Assembly: GCA_963422465.1 (NCBI GenBank)
Contig: OY730175.1
Span: 2,976,001 to 3,040,000, forward strand
Length of the DNA stretch: 64,000 bases
From: Lichina pygmaea
Lineage: Eukaryota; Ascomycota; Lichinomycetes; Lichinales; Lichinaceae
Direction of reading: 5' to 3'
The notes under the pieces are model-generated. The model had not been told where the DNA came from, searched no databases, and saw only the letters and a list, made by a program, of their open reading frames with translations. Shown in pieces: positions 41,076-50,959 of the stretch (its first letter is position 1; every line of letters starts with the position of its first letter). The translations under genes and the position numbers were made by a program.

Positions 41076-43746
41076 TTTATTTTTATTTGATTCTTACACT
41101 GGTAGTAGCTTTACAGCCATGCAGATCTTCTAGCTAATAGTGAACTTCTTCAGAAAACCTTTGAAGGGATAAAAACTGAAGGCAGGGTGTGACTAGGGAA
41201 TGTAACAAAAGAAATCTTGAAGTTTCTGGTAAGAGAAGAGAATCTAGGTATTGGATTGGGAATAGTGGAGTTCGAAACCTAGATTAAACTGGTTTAGTCT
41301 TTTCAAAAACATAAACCAGTACAAGAACTTCTGTAGTAGCTCTGGGTTTGAAATAATAGTGGTGAAGTCTTGGGGATTAAAAGAGACTTGTTGTCTTTGT
41401 CTTGAATAAAGAGAGCATGAAGAGGTGATATGTTTTGCAGTTTCTTCTGCTTGGCCACACACACATAGTGGGGTAGGGAAGTCAGGAACTCCAGCTCTGA
41501 AAAGAAAACTTGCCAGACTAATTCTTCCAGTCCTGATTTGCAGTAGCAGACTTGCCTCAGCTTTCTGTAACTCTTTGTAGAGCTTCAGATTGTTTTTGTG
41601 TAGCTTTTGACAGAAAGTCTGCCAGCCTGGATAGCTTCTTCTTTTCTTCTCTTCCCATTGGTCTTACCACTCTTAAGTAAAGAGCTTTTGTAGTTCTTTC
41701 TTTGAACTAGCCTGGTTAGTAGTTATTTGACTTAACCAAGTGAATTTCCACTTAGGAGAGATAGTTGAGGATTCCTTTAAAAGTTTCTTCAAGAGAGACG
41801 CATAGCTGGAAATAGTGGAAAAGATACTGTCAAGAAAGTATTTGAGAGGGGAGTTTTGAATAGAAGAAAGAAAACAGGCAGTGTGAAATTTAAAGTATAG
41901 GTCTAGAAGTAGAAGAAAAAGCTCACTCTCTAATAGAAAAGAAGGAGTGGCTTTGAAGGCACCCCCAATAAGTCTTAGGCATCTGTTTTGAAATGAAACA
42001 AGAGAAGAGATATTGGAGGATTTTCTTAGAGGGTTAAACCAGATCCCCACTGCATAGCTCAGTAGAGATCTCAGTATAGCAGTGTACACCAGACGTGATG
42101 TGTGAACTGGAAAGCCCCAAGTAGAATAGGAAGTTCTAGAAAGAGAAGAGAGTGCTTTCTGTGCTTTTTGAAGAATAATCCTCTGGTGTTTGTGCCAGTG
42201 GAGCTTTGCATCTAGGTACACTCCAAGTACTCGCACTTCTTCTTTTGGTTTGAGAATCACATTCCCCAGTCTGAGCTTGAGCTGAAGATTGTCTGATCTT
42301 CTTCTGGAAAAATGAAGTATTTCATATTTCTCAGGAGAGAAGACCATTCCATGTCTTGCAGTCTATGATAGACATTTGAGGTGTGTGTTCTTTAACTTCA
42401 GAAGGTTACTTTTCAAGGAGTGACCAAAAGCAAGCAGATTTGTATCATCTGCAAACCCCAGGGTAGATACACCAGAAGAGGGAGTATACACAGTCTCATG
42501 CAATTCAGAAATGTAGAATAGAAAAAGAATAGAAGATAATGGAGAACCTTGAGAAACTCCACAATGAATAGGAATTGAACAAGACTCAGAATCATCAAAG
42601 ACAAGAGTGGTAGAGCGCTTATCACAGAAGGCCACAGTCGTACTATACCGGAACATAGTGTAGAGTTGGCACCCCCCCACAGGGTCTCTACCACACTTTC
42701 CCACAGTCCTGAGGTCTCTTGCACTCCGCTGTACGTGCTCACCCCTGGGATCCTGCTCCAGAGCGCTGGGTCACCAGCCCAGAGCCCACACTCCAACTGT
42801 AGTTTGCTCCCTGAGCTTGTTGTTTGCAGCCTAAGCCTGCACTCTGTACGAACCGGCATGCGCATCTGTCCTCTCAGGCCATATAGACAGTCTTGTAGTA
42901 GGCCCAGGCCCTACCTGTGTCACTGCCATTATATGCCACACCTCGCAGTTATCAACTGTTTCATGTTACCTTCGCAGATCTCTTGTACAAAGGCTGACCA
43001 TGCCTCGCAGGCCTTACAGACCCTGCAGGCTGTGCCAGCACCTGCAGGGCTATCTTTCCAGCCCACTAACCAAGTAGGGAGGAGTTCTCCTTGGTCCACT
43101 GTCGCCTGTGGGGCCCCGGTTGCACCTGTTGGCCCACTGGATAACCCAGTCCCCTGGCCCCAGATTGTGGATTGTACGAAGAGACTTTGTGGCAAGGCCT
43201 TAGGCAAAACCATCAAGCCAGCACTTTGGCTATCACACAGCCCTTAGGCACTGGAGTGGTGACATCTCCTTGTACGACCACTCTCCTTCTTTAACAGGTG
43301 GTCTGTGTTCGAATAACAACACCGCGGTGCCAAGGCCACTCCCCCCCTAGCAGATCCTCACGTGTTAGCTGGAGACTCTGCTAGAAGGGTGACATAACAA
43401 GAACTCCTCTCGACTACTCCAGAGGTGCCCTATCAGACGCCTAGACTTCACATCCACCAGCTGTGGGGCTGGCTTCAGACTGTAGTGTACACGGTAGTTG
43501 TCTGTCAGGTAGTTTTCATCTCCCAAGCTTGGTCACAGTCCTCTGTTCTGCTGTAGCTGTTTCTCAGGGGTGTCCAGGGTGCCTGCGCGACACCTCTGGT
43601 GGCCTGTCACTCCGCAACACCAGCAGCTTGACCAGTGACTTGATTAGCTCTCAGTGCAGCGACTACGAGCAGTCTGGAAAGCCGCCCACTATCGACTGCC
43701 CCGAGGTTCCCAGCCTGCACCACGTGGAGGTTCGAGTCATTGCAGG
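41076..43746 (-). mobile_element. Chimeric LINE-A copy 2 (LINE 3' half plus 1.1-kb module)
   Basis: Minus-strand insertion with a perfect 14-bp duplication, CTATTCCACCTCTA (41,062-41,075 and 43,747-43,760). It has the LINE-A tail, 3' UTR and ORF2 back to the same breakpoint as copy 1, at 42,631/42,632, and then the unidentified module to 43,746. Unlike copy 1 it keeps the zinc-knuckle region, so copy 1 is not a descendant carrying the same deletion. ORF2 frames at 41,673-42,347 and 42,363-42,704 remain partly open, but no start of a functional protein is present. Confidence 0.9.
42632..43746 (-). other. Unidentified 1.1-kb module, second copy
   Basis: Colinear over its whole length with 17,858-18,975. 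Many differences are CpG in copy 1 against TpG or CpA here. The 5' end in LINE orientation is the same within one or two bases (GCAGG before the target duplication on the plus strand), so the end is a defined terminus and not a random truncation. Confidence 0.85.
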
Positions 43747-46404
43747 CTATTCCACCTCTACCTAGCAAGAAAGAAGTGGATGATTACCTGGAAAAACTGG
43801 ACAAAACTCTTGAAGAAATTGTAAAGAAGACAACCCAAACTTGCAAAGAGTTCAGGTATGCAGTACTATAGTGGAACCAGGAAATCAAAGAAATAATCCA
43901 GGAGGAAAGAAAAGTAAGAAGAAAAGTAGTCCAAGACCAAGAGGAAACCACCAGACTAGAGGAGATAACTAAAAAAAAAGTCTGATCAGACAAGCCAAAA
44001 GAAAGACATTCAGAACATATCTCCACCAGTGAGCAGAAACCCAGAACTACTGGAGAATTGCCAAATAGGGAAAAGAAAAAGCTGGCAAAGTTCCTGACCT
44101 ACCAATAGTCCCAGAACTTATAGGACAACAAGGACAGCTGGCAATGTTTTTTGAAGAGAAAACAGAAGCTTTCAGGACTTAATTCTTCCCTCTTCCCCTA
44201 CAGCCAGAGCCAGAGGAACAGGATCTGCCAGAAGAAACCCAGGAATAGCACCTATCCCAAGAAGTTTCCAAGGAAGAAGTACAAGCAGTTCTAAAGAAGA
44301 AAAAACTTCTCTGAGCACCAGGCTAAGATACTCTACCAAATAGATTTCTAAAAGCACTGGGAGACCCTTTCAACAAAAGAATTGCTAAGGTTTTGGAGGC
44401 TTGCTGGAGACTGGAATACTTCCCAGACAGGTATAAGTCAGCCAAGACAATCTGCCTAAGCAAACCTGGCAAGAGATCCTACTGTCAAGCAAAAGTATAG
44501 CACTCTATAGCTCTCCTGAATATAATTAGGAAGCTAATAGAAGCTATTGCAGCTGCAAGACTAAATGAACTAGCTGAGAAAGAAAATCTCTTGCTGGAAA
44601 TCCAGATAGGATTCAGAAAAGAAAGATCAACAGAATCAGCACTTTTTCTTCTGATCTCCCAGGTAGAAAAGATCTGGAACAAAGGAATAGTTGCTAGTCT
44701 TCTCTCTCTAGACATCTCTGGAGTCTATGACAGAGTCTTGCCAGAAGTTCTCAGAAAGATCCTGATTAAGAGAAAGATTCCTAAGTGGTTTGTATCCTGG
44801 ATCTTTTCCTTCACTACTTCACGTACTACCTCTCTGGTGTTTGATGACTCAGAATCCCCCCAGTTCCCTATATACTGTGGAGTCTCTCAAGGATCACCTT
44901 TCTCTCCTATTCTATTTCTTTTCTATATCTCAGAACTGCACAATACTGTACACACCTCTGAGAAACAAGTTTCAGCACTTGGTTTTGCAGATAACACTAA
45001 TCTTCTTGCATTCTCCTATTTCTTGAAAAGCAACCTTCTCAAGTTGAAGTCTACACATTCCAAATGTCAGGACTGGGCAAGAAAACATAGTATAAAGTTT
45101 GCACCTGAAAAGTATGAACTTCTCTATTTTTCTAGAAGAAGAAGAGACAATGTTCAGCTCAGTCGAAGCCTTGGAGAAGTGATACTTCAACCAAAAGAAT
45201 AAGTGTGTATCTTGGGACTTTACTTTGACTCAAGACTTGTCTGGAAAAAACACTAAAAAATCATGTCACAGAAAGCTTCCAAATATTTCTCAGCTTTATC
45301 CAGAACAACCTACTCTACTTGGGGACTACCAGTCGTAACAGTACATCATGTCTACACTGCTATACTAAGATCTTTTCTTAGCTATGCAATAGAAGTCTGG
45401 TTCAATCCTGAAAAGAAACTCTCTAATATTATTTCATTATCTACTTTCCAAAATAAATGTATAAGAACTATAGGAGGTGTCTTTAAAGCCACTCCTATTT
45501 TCCTACTTGAATCAGAACTATTTCTACCCTCTCTAGACTTATACTTCAAGCTGAGAACAGTATGTTTTCTTTCATCTTTCTATTCAAACACACTACCCAA
45601 CTCTCCTTCTACACTTCTCCACAAACTACACAGTCAAATTTCTCTCTATGTTTCCTCTCTCAGAACTACACCAAAGTCTCTGACAACTATTTCTCTAAAC
45701 TGGAAAACAGTCTGGCTGGAACAACTAACTACTAACCAAGACTTCTCAAAGAAAAGTCTACAGAAGGTTTTCCACAAAGAATAGGAAGCCAGATAGCAGG
45801 TAAGCAGAGGAAATTGTTCTGCTATTTTGGGATATGTTCACCAGAAGGCTATAGAAGAAAAACCTCAATATCTTCAAAGATTTGAGAAAAGCTGAGTCTA
45901 GTCTATTTCTTCAAATTCTGTCAGCAAGAATAGGACTGGCCAGTTTTCTTTTCAGAGCAAATGTTCCAGACTTTAACTCCCCTCTATGCACCTGTGGTTT
46001 TGGAGAAGAAACAGCCTAACACATCACTTTTTTCTGTAACAAATTTTCAAACTAAAGATAACAAGTCCAATTCTCTCTACAAGATTTTTCATCTATCTTA
46101 TTCTCCTCCAAGCTACTTCCTAAACTTCTTTTCTGGTTTACATCTTTGAAAAGACTTGACCAGTTCAACCTAGCCTACCAACTCTCTTTCTAAGCTCTAC
46201 CAAGTCAACTGTTTGTTTTAACAAATAGCTACATGTACAAATTTCCTTAGCTACTGTATATTCCACAAGATTTTCTCTAGTTTCTTCCAAGCTCCAGTTT
46301 TTATTCCTCCAAAGGTTTTCTGGAGAAACAAACATGTATCTAAAAGTTCTGCATAGCTCTACAGCTAAATCAGTGTAAGAATAAAATAAAATAAAATAAA
46401 ATAA
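43747..46404 (+). pseudogene. LINE-B copy 2 ORF2, RT and C-terminal part with 3' UTR
   Basis: Continues the LINE-B ORF2 after the chimera. The RT region is partly open (44,591-45,202): IGFRKERSTESALF, LLSLDISGVYD, CGVSQGSPFSPILF, and FADN at the catalytic box, where FADD is usual. A second frame (45,263-45,784) carries the thumb region, and the zinc-knuckle-like segment lies near 45,985-46,040. Several stops break the frame. The 3' UTR ends AGTTCTGCATAGCT through AATCAGTGTAAGAAT and an (AATAA)n tail at 46,384-46,404. Confidence 0.85.
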
Positions 46405-47130
46405 ATACTTTCTTCAGCAGTCTCAGTTGGTAATTGACTTCTCCAGTACACTTCTTGATTTCAAACAGTCTGATTTGTACATGATCCAGCTTCTTGCTTG
46501 GTCACTTCAAGTGCAGGTTTCTTGTTGAGAAGTAGACTTTATCTTCCCTCTCCAGAGTTAGTCCCTTCAACTTTTTGTTGTTTAGGTGGTGGCTTGTTGC
46601 TTGTTGTGTAGATTTAATTGCAGTTTTCATTTCCTCATGCATAGCAGTGAGTTTTTTGACATTTTTTGAAGTGCTGTTTCCAGCCACTGTCACTTCCCAG
46701 TGGGGGTTTTTGCTATAGTTTGCAAAGAACAGTGTCATACTTGTCACACTGTGCTGCTGATTATTGTACACAAACTGAGCTATTAGTAACAGTTCTACCC
46801 AATCATCCTGTTGATAGTTGATGTAGTGGTATAGGTACTGTTCTATTGTTTAGTTTGTTCTTTCAGTTTGTCTGTCTGTGGATAGTAGGTGGTAGATATT
46901 CTTGTGTCTATCCCTAGCTGTCTTGTCCACATGTTCTAGAATTTCAAGGTGAAGAGTTTATCTTGATCTGAGATAATCTTTGTTGGTAGCTCTCACTGGC
47001 TAACCAACTCTCTGAGTAGAACGTTAGTGAGTTCACTCATTGTTTCTGTCTCTTGCCACAGGATCAGGTGAGTGTATTTAGTGAGTTTATCCACAACCAC
47101 CAGAATACTGTTATATTTCACCTTGGTTAC

Positions 47131-47397
47131 TGTCACGGTTCTGGCCCAGTTGCATATCTGGCACAAGTCACACACCTTGCCGGGAAGTTCCATCTGCACT
47201 GTTGCCTGTTTGCTCTGCTGTATCCCCTGCCTATAAGAACTTCTCCTGCTCCCCCAGCTTCTTCTCTTCTTCTTTTCTCTTTTCCTTCCTTGTCTTTTGT
47301 CTTGTACATCAATCCAAGTCTCAAGTCTCAAGCCAAGTCAGGTCAAGGTTACTGGATCAGTTAGGCTTGAGTTCTGCTCTGCCATTGCCTTGTCACA
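47131..47397 (+). repeat. Solo LTR of the G2 family
   Basis: A 267-bp LTR, TGTCACGG to TTGTCACA, flanked by the 5-bp duplication GTTAC (47,126-47,130 and 47,398-47,402) inside the integrase region of G4. It has only one copy of the 79-bp segment that is doubled in G2. Its orientation is opposite to G2 on the plus strand. It is the remnant of LTR-LTR recombination. Confidence 0.9.
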
Positions 47398-47428
47398 GTT
47401 ACTAGGTCCTCTGGCCTTGGCAGCTTCA

Positions 47429-47909
47429 TGTTACGACCCAGGAGGAACACAGTCTTTATACTCACAGAAAGCAGCAGACAGGATACTGGACAGAAGTACC
47501 AGGCAGCATAACACGGGAAGCAGTCACGTGACCGGCGAGACTGACCAGGGGTTGCTCGCCGCAGCACGCATATACGTGAGCAAAGTGAGCAGAGCTCACC
47601 CAGCTCGCTGCAGCATGCATAAGCAGTGAGCAAAGTGAGCAGAGCTCACTGAGCTCACGGACTGAGCACTATATAGTCCGGCGATAGTTCCCTTATGGAA
47701 CAATCGTCTTCAACTCATGTTGTGATCCAGACAACTAGATCTACTTCAATACAATCTTGTACGAAGCCACTGATCAGGTGTCATCACCACCACGTTCCAC
47801 CAAACCCCTTCACACTCCTTGACACTCCTCTCCTGCGAGAACCAACCCGCCTTCCACATCTCGCCCTAATCCTATACTCGGATAGGACGGTACAGTACAG
47901 ACCGCAACA
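47429..47909 (+). repeat. Solo LTR of the G3 family
   Basis: A 481-bp LTR, TGTTACGACC to ACCGCAACA, with the 5-bp duplication CTTCA (47,424-47,428 and 47,910-47,914). The right half, from the CACTATATAGTCCGG TATA region on, is nearly identical to the G3 LTR at 62,239. The left half carries a different inverted-repeat array (GTGAGC...GCTCAC units at about 47,575-47,660). Confidence 0.9.
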
Positions 47910-50509
47910 CTTCACCACAAAATCTATTGTGATAGTATCCCAAGCCACTTCTGGGAGGTCTATTTGTTAGCTCTCTCTATAGAGTTTGTGGTGTGACAGC
48001 TTGTTTTTTGCACATTCTTCACAGTTGCAAATAAATTCTGTCACTTTCCACTTTATTCTGTTGAAGTGGTATTGTCTCCAGATTTTCTCCAGAGTCTTGT
48101 CTTGCCCAGGATGTCTGTGTAGAGATCTATTTTGATATTGTCAAATCATATTCTTTTGTGAGCTCTCTGGCACTTCTTCCTTGTTTGTGGCTGTGATATT
48201 GTGGCCTAGAGTCAAAAGTGCACCTGTTTCTTCAGTTTCCACTAACTGAGGTTGAGTATAGACTAAAGTTTGTTTTTTCACTGTCAGGATTAGGTGTTCT
48301 TCTGTTGCCTTATCTGTTGTTATATCAGGGCAACTGCTGAGTGCATCTACTTGTGTGTTCTCTGATTCTTTTTGATAGAAGATCTGGAAGTTGTATAAAG
48401 CTAATAGCTCTGTCCATCAGACTTGTTGTCTGTTCAGCTTCTTTGTTATTATGAAGTAAGCTAAATTCTTGTGGTCTGAGTACATGTCCACCATGTACTT
48501 TACTTCTTCCAGGTAAGGTCTCTATTCCTGGAATACATCAACAATCACTAACAGTTTGTTGTTGTGAATATCACACCTGAGTTCTGGGCCAGAGAACTTT
48601 CTTGATCAGTATGCAACAGGATGCAAGCAGTTTTCAGTGTCTGGTTAGCACAAGCAAGATCCAAGTGCTTGGTCTGAGGCATCTGTTTCCATGATGATCT
48701 ATTATCTAGAATCAAATAATACCAGTATAGGTGTAGAGTTGAATTTCTCTTTCAGCTCCTGGAACACTCTCTCTTGACTGTTCCCCTATGTGAAGGTTTC
48801 TTTCTTCTTTGTTGATTCAGTCAAGAGTACTGCTGTTCTTGAGTATTCCTTGATGAATCATCAGTAGAAGTTTGTCAATCCTAGAAAGGATTGGACTTTC
48901 TTGAAGTTCTTGGGTGTTGGCCAGTCTTGTACTACCACTGTCTTCAAGTTGTCTATACAGATTTCTTCTGTTGTTAGGATTGATCGCAAGTACTCCACTT
49001 CGTTTATGTGGAAAACACTCTTGTTAAGGTATAATCTTATTCCTGCTTCTTGGAGTACATGTAGGATCTTCTTAACATGCTCTTGATACTTCTCCAAGGT
49101 TCTGTTGGTGTAGACCAAGATGTTGTTGATATAAGCAGTAACAAATATGTCCAGGTATTGTTGGAGAATAGTGTTAATAAGTGATTAGAACATCACCAGT
49201 GTATTTGTAAGACTGAATAGCATAACAGTATACTTGTAATTTTATTTTTTTATTTGATTCTTAAACTGATAGTAGCTTTTCAGCCATGCAGATCTTCTAG
49301 CTAAGAGTGATTTTCTTCAGAAAACTTTTAGAGGAATAAAAACTGAAGACTGGGGGTGACTAGAGGATATAGCAAAAGGAAATCTTGTAGTGACTGATAG
49401 AAAGAAAACTTCTAGATATTAGAGTGTGAATAGTGGAGTTTGAAAGCTAGATTAAACTGGTTCAGTCTTTTCAAAGACATAAACCAGTATAGAAACTTCT
49501 GTAGAAGCTCTGAGTTTGAAATAATAGAAGTGAAATCTTGAGAATTGAAAGAAGCTTGCTGTCTTTGACTTGAATAAAGAGAGCATGAAGAGATAATATG
49601 TTTCACTGTCTTTTCTGCTTGACCACAGACACATAAAGAGGTAGGAAAACCCAGAACTCCAGCTCTGAATAGAAAACTTGCCAGGCCAATTCTCCCAGTT
49701 CTGGTTTGTAGTAGCAGACTTGCCTCAGCTTTCTGTAGCTCTTTGTAGAGCTTCAGGTTGTTGTGGTGAGGCTTTTGACAAAACACCTGCCACCAAGAGT
49801 AGCTTCTTCTTTTCTTCTCCTCCCATTGGTTTTCCCACTCTTTAACAAAGAGTTTCTGTAGTTCTTTCTTTGAACTAGCCTGGTTAGTAGTTAATTGGTT
49901 TAACCAAGTGAACTTCTAATAGAGGGAGATAGTTGAGGATTCCTTTAAAAGTTTCTTCACAGAAAAGGTATAGTGGGAGATATTGGAAAAGATATTGTCC
50001 AGAAGTGTTTTCAGAGAGAAGGTTTGAATAGAAGAGAGAAAACAGACTGTGTGAAATTTGAAATAGAGATCTAGAGGTAAAAGAAAAAGCTCACTCTCTA
50101 ATAAGAAAGATGGAGTGGCTTTGAAGACACCTCCAATAAGTCTCAGGTATTTGTTCTGGAATGTGCTGAGAGAAAGATATTAGAAGATTTTCTGACAGGA
50201 TTGAACCAGATCCCCACAGCATAACTCAGTAAAGGTCTGAGTATTGCAGTGTACACAAGACGTGATGTGAGGACTGGGAAACCCCAAGTAGAATATGAAG
50301 TTCTAGAAAGAGAGGAAAGTGCTTTCTGAGCTTTTTGAAGAATAATTCTCTGGTGCTTATGCCAGTGGAGTTTTGCATCCAGGTACACTCCTAATACTCG
50401 CACTTCTTTTTTCGGTCTTAGAATCACATTCCCCAGTCTGAGCTTAAGCTGAAGATTGTCTGATCTTCTTCTGGAAAAATAAAGTATTTTATATTTCTCA
50501 GAAAAGAAG

Positions 50510-50921
50510 TGTTAAGGCCCAGGCCGGAACGGCTGAGCCGACCGAAGCGAGTGTACAGAGGTACACGGAACAATGTTCACCCGACCCGGTGGACAAGGTG
50601 GACGATGTGTAACCAGCTCGTCCAGCTCGTCCACGGGAACAATGTTCACCCGACCCGGTGGACGAGGTGGACGATGTGTAACCAGCTTGTCCAGCTCGTC
50701 CACGCAGAAAGCTGATACCCCTCGGGAGGACCCCCCCCCTCAGGCTCCTGTATATAAGAACCCAGATAGCCGGAGAGAATAGCTCTCCAGGCTGAACGCA
50801 CATTACAAGCGACAATAGCAAGAGAGTTACCCCACTTGCTATTCATCTATTGAGTCCCTGCCCTCCTCGGTCGAAGACAGGACCACCCACATTCTGTGTG
50901 AACATGGACTGGCCTTTAACA
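50510..50921 (+). repeat. G1a 5' LTR
   Basis: TGTTAAGGCC to CCTTTAACA. It contains a tandem duplication of about 65 bp (GGAACAATGTTCACCCGACC units near 50,568 and 50,637), a palindromic CGGCTGAGCCG at 50,530-50,540, and a TATA box, TATATAAG, at 50,751. AGGCTGAA at 50,789-50,796 is complementary to the first interior bases. Confidence 0.95.
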
Positions 50922-50936
50922 GTTTCAGCCTCTAAC
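50922..50936 (+). promoter_or_regulatory. G1a primer-binding site region, candidate self-priming
   Basis: The interior starts GTTTCAGCCTCTAAC with no TGG that would pair to a tRNA CCA end. TTCAGCCT (50,924-50,931) is the exact complement of AGGCTGAA 38 nt after the TATA box. The same arrangement holds in G1b, and with a different sequence in G3. Self-priming is known from Tf1-type Ty3/gypsy elements; here it is inferred. Confidence 0.55.
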
Positions 50937-50959
50937 ACATAGGACACCGGCTCAATACG

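Larger units (their letters stand above)
27451..46404 (+). mobile_element. LINE-B copy 2, 5'-truncated, split by two later insertions
   Basis: Plus-strand LINE-B in three parts (27,451-28,148; 40,354-41,075; 43,747-46,404) inserted into gypsy relic G4. The flanks are a perfect 13-bp duplication, ATACTTTCTTCAG (27,438-27,450 and 46,405-46,417). It starts inside ORF1 at TCCAGAAGCCAGTCACATC and ends with an (AATAA)n tail. Gypsy G2 split it at 28,148 and chimeric LINE-A copy 2 at 41,075. The coding parts carry many stops, so the copy is dead. Confidence 0.92.
46405..49240 (-). mobile_element. Ty3/gypsy relic G4, part 2 (integrase, RNase H, RT)
   Basis: Colinear with G1a in reverse orientation: integrase C-terminus and core (about 46,430-48,300, net of two solo LTRs), RNase H (about 48,400-48,860) and RT (48,860-49,240, NKSVFHINEVEYL). 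Nearly all CpG positions of G1a are TpG or CpA here, and further C-to-T changes occur outside CpG. Broken in very many places. It is the oldest layer of this nest. Confidence 0.88.

Noticed and set aside
46405-49240. Classic RIP as the only cause of decay in G4
   Set aside because: The youngest LTR pair shows CpG-only transitions with no CpA bias, so CpG deamination fits better; RIP-like changes in older copies cannot be excluded.
50560-50705. Direct repeats in the G1a LTR as a CRISPR-like array
   Set aside because: Two adjacent diverged units without unique spacers, inside an LTR of a eukaryotic element.
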